Of a DNA stretch of 64,000 nt, positions 52,648 through 60,907 are shown one piece after another (the stretch's first letter is position 1; each line of letters begins with the position of its first letter). The notes beneath the pieces are model-generated. The model made no database searches. It worked only from the letters and a program-made list of their open reading frames with translations, and was not told the origin of the DNA. Where the stretch lies: positions 1-64,000 of the forward strand of contig JAVJUV010000157.1 of the NCBI GenBank assembly GCA_040220415.1. Direction: 5' to 3'. Origin of the DNA: JAVJUV01 sp040220415. Lineage in GTDB: Bacteria; Pseudomonadota; Alphaproteobacteria; Rhodobacterales; Rhodobacteraceae. A program made the translations under genes and the position numbers.

Positions 52648-53973
52648 CTATACTGCTTCGAGTTCCTTAAGCCTGTTTCGCATAGGAACGGCTTCTGGAC
52701 GCTGGTCCAGGTACTGATTCAGAAGTCGGCGCGCCAGCGGGCGATCACCTGCGGCAATTGCACAGTCGATCAGAAAAATCTCGAGTACGTCACGCTGGGC
52801 ATTGCTTCCTCCCATCGACGGAAAGTCGAAACGCGCCTGGATAAGTGTGTCCGTTGCTTTGCGGGCGTCTCCGCGCAGTCTGGCCGAGAGGGCGGTGGCC
52901 AAAGGGACAGCCACTCGGGAGGCTGCATTTGCATTATAGGTAGCGGCGGTACTGGCATAGGCGACAATCAAATCAGAGGTTTTCCGAAGAGCGATTTTGT
53001 CGCGAGCCATTGCGAAGGTGATCAGCGTATGAATGTCCGAGAAAGTGAGGCTTCGGTCTTCGATCATGTGGTCGCTTTTCATTGCGAGAGACTGCCAACG
53101 ATCACCGCATTCCACACCTGTCGATTCCAAACGGAGCAAGAGTGATGCCGCGTTTGAGAGTTCCATGTAGTTTGCTGGTTCTTGAGGCGCCAAGCGGCGA
53201 TCATAGTAGTCTAAGGCTCTGTCGTAGTCGCCAGTCTCAAACAGAAACAAGGCTTCATGCCACCAGAGGTGGTGACGCATTGGCCCGCGGCCTTCCCATA
53301 AGGTCTCGGGCCGCACCATCCACGCCAACCCTTCGTCCAGGCGACCTTCCCCTTCCATAACATGGGCGACGGAGTGGACACACCAAAGATCGTCCGGCTC
53401 GAGTTCGGCACCACGTCGACCGATCCACTCGGCCCGCTCGAATTCGCCGGCCTCTTCGAGTCCCATGCAGGCCATGCCGTAGGCAAACCCCGCACCGGGC
53501 ACTTCGTCGCTCCAGTCAGAAAGGGAGCGACCTGCGAGCGCTCTCAGGTGATCGGAACTACCGAGGAACATGGCATTGAAGTGCTGAAGCCTGAGTGCCA
53601 GGAGATCGTGCGGTTCCTGTACGAGGATGGCGTCCCAGACATTCTGCGCACCCAAGACATCGCCTTGTATCCAGGCACGTAGGGCGCTGATGTGCAGTCT
53701 TTCCCGATTGTTTGCCGATCCGGAAACGGCCTCGGCAGCTTCAAGCGCTTCCGTTGCCGCAGGAAGGTTTTTCGCGGAACGGGAGAACATGAGCAGACTT
53801 CCTTTCAAGACATGCGCGGCGGGGACTTCCGGGTCCCTTTTTAGCAGCAAGTCCAGCCTGTCCATCGCGTCGGTGCGGAATGTGAAATAGCTGTTCATCG
53901 CGGAAAAAAGCGCGTCGGCGGAAGCATTGTCGCCGGCAGTCCAGTTGACCTCTCGCGCATCCTTGACCTGCAT
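52648..53973 (-). CDS. Tetratricopeptide-repeat protein of TTC38 type
   Basis: A 441-residue soluble alpha-helical repeat protein. Helical pairs include GAGFAYGMACMGLEEAGEFE followed by RAEWIGRRGAELEPDD, and the conserved WCVHSVAHVMEGEGRLDEGL and HHLWWHEALFLFETGDYDRA. The His/Trp-rich central pattern is that of the TTC38 family, whose biochemical role is unknown. The start at 53973 (GGAGGGAGAAG upstream) is 17 nt after the dehydrogenase gene, so it is co-transcribed with the catabolic genes around it. Confidence 0.8.
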   Translation of the reverse strand: MQVKDAREVNWTAGDNASADALFSAMNSYFTFRTDAMDRLDLLLKRDPEVPAAHVLKGSLLMFSRSAKNLPAATEALEAAEAVSGSANNRERLHISALRAWIQGDVLGAQNVWDAILVQEPHDLLALRLQHFNAMFLGSSDHLRALAGRSLSDWSDEVPGAGFAYGMACMGLEEAGEFERAEWIGRRGAELEPDDLWCVHSVAHVMEGEGRLDEGLAWMVRPETLWEGRGPMRHHLWWHEALFLFETGDYDRALDYYDRRLAPQEPANYMELSNAASLLLRLESTGVECGDRWQSLAMKSDHMIEDRSLTFSDIHTLITFAMARDKIALRKTSDLIVAYASTAATYNANAASRVAVPLATALSARLRGDARKATDTLIQARFDFPSMGGSNAQRDVLEIFLIDCAIAAGDRPLARRLLNQYLDQRPEAVPMRNRLKELEAV

Positions 53974-53990
53974 CGCTTCTTCTCCCTCCG

Positions 53991-55052
53991 TCAGCTTCTC
54001 ATATCGATCAGGATCTTCAGATGGTCCGTTCCCGGTCGGGACAATGCGTCGAAGCCGTTTGCGATGGCGTCGTCCAACCGTATGGTGCCGGTCACCATCT
54101 TCTCGACAGGAAAATTCCCGCTTCCGATCATGCGTGCCAGTCGGGGACCGATGGTTATGTCGTTGCCAAGGCAGCCGAGAAGTCGAATACCCTTCTCGCA
54201 AAGCCGGAACAGATCGACCTGTTGCTTGTCTGTAAAGAGGCCAACAAGCGCCAGGCGGCCGACATGGCGCAAGGCGTCGACACAGAGGTTGAACGCCGAG
54301 ATATGTCCGGCGCATTCAATGGCGGCATCGACGCCCACGCCTGTCTCGGTTGCAATTACGTCCAGCATTTCATCCGGTGGCCCGCTGAACAGCCGGAGAC
54401 CGTCAATCTCGTTGAGGTGCGAAAGCCGGCTTTCGTTCGGGTCATAGACGTAGATACGGCTCGCTCCGGCCATCCGTGCCGCGAGGGCCGTCAAAGCCCC
54501 GATTGGGCCCGCACCGGTAATCAGTACCGTTTCGCCGACGCGCAATTTGGCCTCATCGATTGCGTTTACAGCGACGGCGGATGGTTCCAAGAGTGCGCCT
54601 TGCACATCCGACACGTTGTCGGGCAGGAAGACCAGGTTCTCCTCGGGCACCGCAACGTATTCGCCCATGCCGCCCCAATGCCACGACAGTCCAACAAGAC
54701 CGACGGTCGGACTGAACTGGCCAAGATTTCGGCGAGCGTAAAACTCGCCCTTTGTCATCAGATGAGGGAGGATCGCAACCCTGTCACCGGGCTTGAAACT
54801 CCGAACGCTGGGGCCGCACGATTCGATGATGCCAGAAAACTCATGTCCCAGGATCATGGGTGCTTTTGCGCCCGTAGCGGGGTGTGGTTCTGTTGGGATG
54901 AAAATCGGACCGGCAAGGTATTCGTGCAAGTCGGTACCGCAGATTCCACAGTACGACACTCGAACGACGGCAGTGTCGCCGGTCGGTGTCGCGGGACGCT
55001 CGATTTCCTCGATCCGGAGATCCATTCGATTGTGAAAACGAAGTGCTTTCAT
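53991..55052 (-). CDS. Zinc-dependent alcohol dehydrogenase-like protein lacking the structural-zinc cysteines
   Basis: A 353-residue medium-chain dehydrogenase of the 2,3-butanediol/sorbitol/threonine dehydrogenase type. Catalytic-zinc ligands are Cys38 and His43 in SYCGICGTDLHEY, the GHEFSG pair near 69-70 and Glu in LLEPSAVAVNAID. The NAD site is VLITGAGPIGALTALAARMA. The segment around residues 93-120 (AILPHLMTKGEFYARRNLGQ), where the four-cysteine structural zinc loop normally lies, has no cysteine. It lies between the TPR and SMP-30 genes in the catabolic run. Confidence 0.87.
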   Translation of the reverse strand: MKALRFHNRMDLRIEEIERPATPTGDTAVVRVSYCGICGTDLHEYLAGPIFIPTEPHPATGAKAPMILGHEFSGIIESCGPSVRSFKPGDRVAILPHLMTKGEFYARRNLGQFSPTVGLVGLSWHWGGMGEYVAVPEENLVFLPDNVSDVQGALLEPSAVAVNAIDEAKLRVGETVLITGAGPIGALTALAARMAGASRIYVYDPNESRLSHLNEIDGLRLFSGPPDEMLDVIATETGVGVDAAIECAGHISAFNLCVDALRHVGRLALVGLFTDKQQVDLFRLCEKGIRLLGCLGNDITIGPRLARMIGSGNFPVEKMVTGTIRLDDAIANGFDALSRPGTDHLKILIDMRS

Positions 55053-55064
55053 GGACTTGTTTCC

Positions 55065-55937
55065 CTATCCCGCAAACGGCGTTTCGGCGATACCGGTGAC
55101 ACCTAGGCCGTGTATCGCAAAAACCATCCCGGCCTCTCGCTCGTGATGGTAGCGGATGCCAAAGGGCCGTGCCATTGACGTGATGAATGCAATGTCGAGG
55201 TTTGGTCCGCCGAACATTATGCTTGTTGTCGAGAACACCGGAAGACCGACGACGCGATCGAGTGCGCCGCGCGGGTCGAAGCGTACAAGGCGACCGGAAT
55301 AGACTTCTGCAACCCAGATGCATCCATCTGAATCGCAGGTCATGCCGTCGGGGTAGCCTTGGAATTCGGCGAAAGAAGCGAAAATTCGTCGGCTTACAAC
55401 GTCTCCAGTTTCGGTATCATAGTCGTAGGCAAAGATCGTCTTCGTGAAGGAATCAGCAAAATACATTGTCCGACCGTCCGGCGAAAAGCAGGGCCCGTTC
55501 GAGCAGATGATATCCTTGTCCAGCGTCGTTACAGACATATCTGTGTCCAGTCGGAACAGCTTTGCTACCGGCCCCTCTTCTTGGTAATCCATTGTTCCTG
55601 CAATAAATCGCCCCTGCCGATCAGTCTTGCCATCATTGAATCGGGGGCGGAGTTCGCCGGGGTGGGTTTCGGCGATGCGGGTGAGGTCGCCGGTGTTCAG
55701 GTCAAGTTCGAAGAAGCCCGAGCGGAGGGCGACGATGGCGCCGCCGTTTTCGCGAAGGGCGCAAGCGCCTATGTGCTCGGGCATCGGCCAAGTCTTCATG
55801 TCGCCGCCGTCTGCGTCGACACTGTGAAGTGCCGGGCCATAGGTATCGACCCAGTAGAGCCGGTTTGCCCGCGCGTCCCACAGCGGGCCTTCGCCAAGCT
55901 GACTCCTATGCTCTACAAACGTTTCAATTCGCAGCAT
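55065..55937 (-). CDS. SMP-30/gluconolactonase/LRE family protein
   Basis: A 290-residue six-bladed beta-propeller lactonase. The metal-site residues are visible: Glu in HRSQLGEGPLWDARANRLYW, Asn in RPRFNDGKTDRQGRFIAGTM, Asn in ICSNGPCFSPDGRTMYFADS and Asp in FQGYPDGMTCDSDGCIWVAE. It would open a sugar lactone made by one of the neighbouring dehydrogenases. The start at 55937 has AAAGGGAGGGAAA upstream. First gene of its own short run after a 283-bp gap containing the 11-bp repeat array. Confidence 0.92.
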   Translation of the reverse strand: MLRIETFVEHRSQLGEGPLWDARANRLYWVDTYGPALHSVDADGGDMKTWPMPEHIGACALRENGGAIVALRSGFFELDLNTGDLTRIAETHPGELRPRFNDGKTDRQGRFIAGTMDYQEEGPVAKLFRLDTDMSVTTLDKDIICSNGPCFSPDGRTMYFADSFTKTIFAYDYDTETGDVVSRRIFASFAEFQGYPDGMTCDSDGCIWVAEVYSGRLVRFDPRGALDRVVGLPVFSTTSIMFGGPNLDIAFITSMARPFGIRYHHEREAGMVFAIHGLGVTGIAETPFAG

Positions 55938-56220
55938 TTTCCCTCCCTTTGGCCCATTGCGACGAGTGGATTTGATCCAGGACATGGGCCGTGTGTATTC
56001 CCGGACACTAGTGGACGGTTGCATTCTATCAATGGCCTAAGGGTGCGTCTGACAAAGCCCACCATTCGGAGTTCGCCAAAGTTGGTCGGTATTCGAAATG
56101 TTAATCCAGCGTTCGGGGATTCAGCTGACTTTGCAACGAATACGCACTTAACTATCTGATATTCATGAAAAAACGCATGTCGGTATAACGTCGGTATAAC
56201 GTCGGTATTTTGTCGGTGCA
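55938..56220 (-). other. Gap between GMC and SMP-30 genes (283 bp) with repeat array
   Basis: No gene is supported. It separates two minus-strand catabolic genes and probably carries the SMP-30 promoter. It contains the right copy of the four-unit 11-bp array (56176-56219) and one more isolated GGTCGGTATT at 56084-56093. Confidence 0.5.
56176..56219 (-). repeat. 44-bp array of four 11-bp units (core ATACCGAC), right copy
   Basis: Read on the minus strand the units are GCACCGACAAA, ATACCGACGTT, ATACCGACGTT and ATACCGACATG, each 11 bp. 56187-56217 is the exact inverted copy of 33187-33217. It begins 1 bp beyond the GMC oxidoreductase stop and lies 238 bp upstream of the SMP-30 start, reading towards it. 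Confidence 0.9.
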
Positions 56221-57828
56221 TCACACGGTTTCACCCCTTTCGCCAAGTATCAGTTCGCTGGCCTTCTCGCCGATCATGATCGAGGCGGCGTTGGTATTCG
56301 AACTGACGAGCTTAGGCATTATCGAGGAATCGCAGACCCTGAGACCGTCAATGCCGCGCACCCTGAGCTGAGGGTCGACGACGGACGCGTTGTCCCCTCC
56401 CATCCGGCACGTTCCTACCGGGTGGTAGGCCGTGCGACCGTGCGCGCGGATGAACTGAGCTATTTCGTCTTCGGTCACGGCATTGTCGCCGGGAAAGAAC
56501 TCGCGGCCTCCTACTGCGGCAAATGCCGGCTGTCGCGCGACATCGCGCATCAGCCTGACGGCCCTTATCGTCATGTCGAGATCGCGCGGCTCGCCCAGGT
56601 AATTCGGGTCGATAAGCGGCGGCGTGGCTGGATCAGGGGAAGCAAGCCGGACAGACCCCCGGCTTTCGGGTCGGACGAAATAGCCGTTGAACATACAGCC
56701 GGCGCCGGTTGGGGACATCGGAGAACCGGGTTCGGTTCCAGTGGCAGGCTCGAAATGGAGCTGGGTATCTGCACTTCGCGATGAGGGGTCGACTGTCCAG
56801 AACGCGCCACCTTCCACGATGGTCGATGTCACCGGCCCGGTGCCGAAAAGCAGGTACTGAAGACCGGCCCAAAGCATCCGGTGCCGAGCCTTGTAGCGGT
56901 CGAAACCAAGCCCTGGATCGACGGAAAGTACCACGTCGATATCCAGATGATCCTGCAGGTTCTGTCCAACTGCGGGTAGGTCGTGGATGGGTTCCACGCC
57001 AACGCCGCGCAGTTGGTCCGCCGCGCCAATGCCAGAAAGCATCATCAGCTTGGGTGAGCCGATGGCACCGGCCGCCACGATTACTTCTCGTTCGGCGCGA
57101 AGTGTCTGGACCGACCCACTGGACGAAATTTCCACACCGGTCGCCCGCCCGTCTTCGACAACCAATCGGTTCACCCGACACCCTGTCCGGACCGAAAGAT
57201 TCGTCCGTTCGATCACGGGGCGAAGGTATCCCGTGGCTGTAGAGCAGCGACGGCCGTTCCAAGTGAACGTCTGGAATGCTCCTGCGCCGACCTGCCTTAG
57301 GCCGTTGAAATCCGCCGTGTACGGGATTCCGGCCTGCTGGCAGGCCCGGATGAAGACGCGGGTCAATGGGTCCGGCGACATGGTCGAGATACCCTGCGGC
57401 CCTTCGGTGCCGTGGAAGTCACCAACCAGCATGTCGTTTCGCTCGGAGCGACGGAAGTAAGGAAGCAACTCGGAGAAAGACCAGCCGTCGCAGGCGAAGT
57501 CGGTCGCCCACGCGTCGTAGTCTTCCGGACAGCCGCGCGTGAAGACCAGACCATTCACCGAACTGCCGCCGCCCAGAACTCTGCCCTGAACGAAGTTCAG
57601 CGCACGCCCATCCAGGTTCACTTGCGGTACCGTCCGGTAATTCCAAGTGAGGCTGCCGTCAAATAGCTTGAAGAGACCCGCCGGGCGATGGATGTTCGGG
57701 TTTGTGTCAGGCGGCCCGGCCTCGATCAAGAGGACGGAAATGTCGCCATGAGCGCTGAGCCTGTTGGCGATTACGCAGCCGGATGCCCCCGCCCCGACGA
57801 TGATGTAGTCGTATTCGCTGGCACCCAT
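56221..57828 (-). CDS. GMC-family FAD oxidoreductase (choline/alcohol dehydrogenase-like)
   Basis: A 535-residue complete GMC oxidoreductase. The FAD-binding start is YDYIIVGAGASGCVIANRLS, with LLIEAGP. GMC signature 1 is GRVLGGGSSVNGLVFTRG, and signature 2 lies in GAIGSPKLMMLSGIG. The catalytic histidine is in HPVGTCRMGGDN and the end is NTNAASIMIGEKASELIL. The ATG at 57828 (AGGGAGGGG upstream) puts the Rossmann motif near the N-terminus; the frame opens at 57870. It is the first gene of the minus arm, divergent from the ABC transporter operon, and probably oxidises the sugar or alcohol that the transporter imports. Confidence 0.92.
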   Translation of the reverse strand: MGASEYDYIIVGAGASGCVIANRLSAHGDISVLLIEAGPPDTNPNIHRPAGLFKLFDGSLTWNYRTVPQVNLDGRALNFVQGRVLGGGSSVNGLVFTRGCPEDYDAWATDFACDGWSFSELLPYFRRSERNDMLVGDFHGTEGPQGISTMSPDPLTRVFIRACQQAGIPYTADFNGLRQVGAGAFQTFTWNGRRCSTATGYLRPVIERTNLSVRTGCRVNRLVVEDGRATGVEISSSGSVQTLRAEREVIVAAGAIGSPKLMMLSGIGAADQLRGVGVEPIHDLPAVGQNLQDHLDIDVVLSVDPGLGFDRYKARHRMLWAGLQYLLFGTGPVTSTIVEGGAFWTVDPSSRSADTQLHFEPATGTEPGSPMSPTGAGCMFNGYFVRPESRGSVRLASPDPATPPLIDPNYLGEPRDLDMTIRAVRLMRDVARQPAFAAVGGREFFPGDNAVTEDEIAQFIRAHGRTAYHPVGTCRMGGDNASVVDPQLRVRGIDGLRVCDSSIMPKLVSSNTNAASIMIGEKASELILGERGETV

Positions 57829-57889
57829 ATGCCGACCCGACCCCTCCCTACCTGTGACCGGCTCGGCCAACTGGCAACAAGGATATTCT

Positions 57890-57935
57890 TGATAACAAAA
57901 GTTGTCATGCTAAGAATGCTGCAAAAAGCGTTGCA
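57890..57935 (+). promoter_or_regulatory. Two inverted repeats in the divergent GMC/ABC promoter region
   Basis: TGATAACAAAAGTTGTCA (57890-57907; 7-4-7, one mismatch) is followed by TGCAA-N6-TTGCA (57920-57935). Both lie in the 217-bp space between the divergent GMC gene and ABC ATPase gene, suitable for repressors acting on both arms. Confidence 0.45.
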
Positions 57936-58045
57936 AGAATCTGGGGGGTTTAGGTCTATGGCTTCGATGCACTGCAGCCGGCAAGTGCCAGACATGTCCA
58001 GCCATTTCGTTGTTCTGGCTTATGTTTTCGCTGCGGCACGGCAAT

Positions 58046-58828
58046 ATGAGTAGCGAGACGACTCCTCTTCTGGAGATGCGGAGAATCACAAAGCGCTTCG
58101 GAGCGATCACGGCTCTGGATCAGGTCGATCTTCGTCTTTTCCCGGGTGAGGTTCTGGGTGTCGTGGGTGATAACGGCGCCGGCAAATCGACGCTCATGAA
58201 AGTTCTGTCAGGCCTGTATAGCGCCAGTGAGGGCGACCTGGTGTTCGATGGAAAGCCAGTGGTCCTGAACTCTCCCAAGGATGCTCAGATCAACGGGATC
58301 GAAATGGTCTATCAGGATCTGGCGCTGGCAGGAAACCTGCCGGTCTACGAGAATATCTATCTTGGACGCGAACCGGGAAGCATGAGGTTCGGTTTCAAAC
58401 TTGTCGATCGCAGGAAGTCGCGCCGGATGGCGAAAGAGCATCTGGACCGGCTGCATATCAACGTCAAATCGGTCGATCAGAAGGTTGAGGAATTGTCCGG
58501 CGGGCAGGCCCAGGCGGTTGCCATCGCACGAGCGACTGCGTTTGACGCACGGGTCGTGATCATGGACGAGCCAACCGCGGCCCTGGCGATCAAGGAGGTC
58601 GGCAAGGTGCTGGACCTGATCAAGCGCCTGAGAGAGCGCGGCACCAGCGTGATCCTAATCAGCCACAGGATGGACGACGTCTTTTTCGTTTGCGACCGGG
58701 TGATGGCCTTGTTCCACGGTCGGAACTTCGAAGAAGCGCAGATCGCCGAGACAACGCGAAACGAGGTCATTGGCTGGATAATGGGAACCAAGGGGCATAC
58801 GGAGGCGCTGGCGCATGACCGTCTCTGA
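58046..58828 (+). CDS. Sugar ABC transporter ATP-binding protein (single-domain)
   Basis: A 260-residue ATPase of the ribose/xylose (CUT2) class with a single nucleotide-binding domain. Walker A GVVGDNGAGKSTLMKVLSGL (about 38-57), Q-loop region GIEMVYQDLALAGNLPVYEN, signature ELSGGQAQAVAIARATAFDA, Walker B VVIMDEPTAALAIKEVGKVL and switch histidine in VILISHRMDDVF. Many CUT2 ATPases are tandem duplicates of ~500 residues; this is the half-size form. The start at 58046 is preferred over a TTG at 58010. It overlaps the permease gene by 14 nt. Confidence 0.92.
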   Translation: MSSETTPLLEMRRITKRFGAITALDQVDLRLFPGEVLGVVGDNGAGKSTLMKVLSGLYSASEGDLVFDGKPVVLNSPKDAQINGIEMVYQDLALAGNLPVYENIYLGREPGSMRFGFKLVDRRKSRRMAKEHLDRLHINVKSVDQKVEELSGGQAQAVAIARATAFDARVVIMDEPTAALAIKEVGKVLDLIKRLRERGTSVILISHRMDDVFFVCDRVMALFHGRNFEEAQIAETTRNEVIGWIMGTKGHTEALAHDRL

Positions 58829-59834
58829 GGACAGCTTGCCGGACGAAATGGAATCGCCCGCCGCCCGGCGGATGCAGATGATCGAGCGATATGGCGTCTT
58901 CGCGGTGGTCGTTCTGATGATTCTTGTGCTGAGTGCGCTTCAGCCGGACATTTTTCCGACGACGCAGAACCTGACGAATATTCTGCGCCAGATAGCCATG
59001 AACGCCTTGCTGGCGCTTGGTCTGTATATCGTGATCATGACAGCCGGGATCGATCTTTCGGTCGGCTCGATCATGGCGCTGGCGACGATGCTGCTGGCAA
59101 TGGCGGACACCTCGGGGCTCTGGTGGCCGCTGGCCATTGTGGTGGGGCCGCTGGTTGGAATCGCTTGTGGGTTGGTGAATGGCTTGGGATTGACGGTGCT
59201 GCGTCTGCCCCATCCCTTCATCATGACGCTGGGCACGCTCTACTCGTTGCGCGGGATCACCAACCTTGTCTCGGGAGGGCGGCCCGTTTCGGGAGTGTCG
59301 CCGGAGGTGCGGTTCCTTGGCTCGGGCGAGATTCCATTACCGTTTCTGGGCGAGTTCGCTTCGTTCCCCGTAAGCGCGCTGGTGCTGATGGTGTGCTACG
59401 GAAGCGTCGCTTTCTTCATCAACAAGGTCTCGCTGGGCCGGCACATCGTGGCAGTGGGGGGCAACCCGCAAGCGGCGCGAGTGAGCGGCATCAACGTCGA
59501 TCGCGTGCTGCTGGTCGTCTATGGGCTGTCGGGTTTTTTTGCCGGGCTTGCGGCGCTCTTGATGGCTGGGCGGACCGGTGCCGGGTTTCCGAATGCGGGG
59601 ATCGGGGCGGAGCTTGACGCTATTGCCGCAGTCATCATTGGCGGCGCGAGTTTCTTCGGCGGTCGCGGGACCGTAATGGGAGTCTTCGCGGGAGTACTGG
59701 TGATGGGACTTTTGCGGAACGGCCTGAACCTGATGGATGTAAGCGCGTTCTGGCAGCAGACACTGATCGGAATGATCGTCGTGGGGGCCGTATATGTCGA
59801 TGTGTTGCGCCGGAAAGCCGGCGCGGCTTCTTGA
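58815..59834 (+). CDS. Sugar ABC transporter permease (CUT2/RbsC type)
   Basis: A 339-residue inner-membrane permease. It has about eight to ten hydrophobic segments and the RbsC-type stretches ALGLYIVIMTAGIDLSVGSI followed by MALATMLLA. The cytoplasmic coupling motif is GGNPQAARVSGINVDRVLLV and the late region is IAAVIIGGASFFGGRGTVMG. It works with the ATPase and the binding protein on either side. The 14-nt overlap with the ATPase gene indicates coupled translation. Confidence 0.93.
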   Translation: MTVSEDSLPDEMESPAARRMQMIERYGVFAVVVLMILVLSALQPDIFPTTQNLTNILRQIAMNALLALGLYIVIMTAGIDLSVGSIMALATMLLAMADTSGLWWPLAIVVGPLVGIACGLVNGLGLTVLRLPHPFIMTLGTLYSLRGITNLVSGGRPVSGVSPEVRFLGSGEIPLPFLGEFASFPVSALVLMVCYGSVAFFINKVSLGRHIVAVGGNPQAARVSGINVDRVLLVVYGLSGFFAGLAALLMAGRTGAGFPNAGIGAELDAIAAVIIGGASFFGGRGTVMGVFAGVLVMGLLRNGLNLMDVSAFWQQTLIGMIVVGAVYVDVLRRKAGAAS

Positions 59835-59893
59835 GATTTCGGTCTGCCTTCAGGTGGGCCGGGACGTTCGAAGTGAAACAATGGGAGGAAATC

Positions 59894-60811
59894 ATGCTTC
59901 GTAAAGGACTTACCAGCGTATTGGCGCTGGCTGCATTCAGTTTGGGCGCCGGTGGCGCGCTGGCTCAGGACAAGGTCGCTCTGATCATGTCCGACATCGG
60001 TTCGGCGAACCCTTTCTGGGCCGCTGTTGCACAAGGCGCCATCGACAAGGGCGAAGAGCTTGGCGTTGACGTGGCGGCTGTTGGACCGCCGGGTGGCGAG
60101 ACGGACGTGGCCGGGCAGATTGCGCTGGTCGAGGACCAAATCGCGAAGGGCGTGAAGGGCATCGCGATTTCGCCCGCCGATACCGCCGCACTGATTCCGG
60201 CGCTGGAGCAGGCGCGCGCCAGAGGCGTGGCCGTGGTCTTCGTCGACAAGCGCGCGGACATGCCCGGAACTTACATCGGCACGAACAACATTCCCGCCGC
60301 GACGTTGGGTGCGCAGCATATCTGCGACAATGTCCCCGAAGGCAGCGACGTGGCGATCATCCAGGGCATCATTACCGGCACCACCGGTCAGCACCGAGCA
60401 CAGGGTGCACGGGAAGGTCTTGAGGCTTGTGGAATGAACATCGTCGCCGAACAGCCCGCCGATTGGGATACCGCCAAGGCGCAATCCGTGACGGAGAACA
60501 TCCTGACGGCCAACCCGAACCTTAAGGCCATCTTCTCGTCGAACGACAACATGGCGCTTGGCGCTGTTGAAGCTGTTCGGAATGCCGGAAAACTGGACGA
60601 CATCTTCATCGTGGGCTTCGACGGCAATCCGAACGCAGCCGAGGCGATACTTGCAGGCGACCTGGAAGCGTCGGTTGCCCAGCGGCCTTACAACATGGGC
60701 CAGATGGGCGTCGAGTATGTGCTGAAGCTGGCAGGCGGTGAAGAGATCCCTGAAGAAGTCGACACCGGCGCCATTCTGGTTACGACCGAGAACGCTGAAG
60801 AGTTCAAGTAG
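59894..60811 (+). CDS. Sugar ABC transporter substrate-binding protein (RbsB type)
   Basis: A 305-residue periplasmic binding protein. The signal peptide is MLRKGLTSVLALAAFSLGAG followed by GALA, cleavage before QDKVALIM. The mature fold is the type I LacI/RbsB-like domain: MSDIGSANPFWAAVAQGAID, GIAISPADTAALIPALEQAR, IFSSNDNMALGAVEAVRNAG and FDGNPNAAEAILAGDLEASV. The RBS GGGAGGAA is upstream of the ATG at 59894. The ligand is probably a pentose, hexose or polyol. A 10-bp UUCG hairpin follows the gene. Confidence 0.93.
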   Translation: MLRKGLTSVLALAAFSLGAGGALAQDKVALIMSDIGSANPFWAAVAQGAIDKGEELGVDVAAVGPPGGETDVAGQIALVEDQIAKGVKGIAISPADTAALIPALEQARARGVAVVFVDKRADMPGTYIGTNNIPAATLGAQHICDNVPEGSDVAIIQGIITGTTGQHRAQGAREGLEACGMNIVAEQPADWDTAKAQSVTENILTANPNLKAIFSSNDNMALGAVEAVRNAGKLDDIFIVGFDGNPNAAEAILAGDLEASVAQRPYNMGQMGVEYVLKLAGGEEIPEEVDTGAILVTTENAEEFK

Positions 60812-60820
60812 ACGCCATTC

Positions 60821-60844
60821 GGCCGGGGCGTTCGCGCCCTGGCC
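60821..60844 (+). terminator. UUCG-capped hairpin after the binding-protein gene
   Basis: GGCCGGGGCG-TTCG-CGCCCTGGCC, a ten-pair stem with one G-U wobble and an extra-stable UUCG loop, 9 nt after the stop. No T tract follows, so it is more likely an mRNA-stabilising or processing element than a full terminator. Confidence 0.6.
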
Positions 60845-60907
60845 GACCCGGCCAAACGGACGGTGCTGAAGGATTAGAGACGGCTCTTGTCCATCTGGAG
60901 ACACGCA

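Noticed and set aside
33174..56219. Calling the bracketed 23 kb a transposon or integrative element outright
   Set aside because: No transposase, integrase, relaxase or target-site duplication was seen; the arrays could equally be operators, so only the repeats are annotated.
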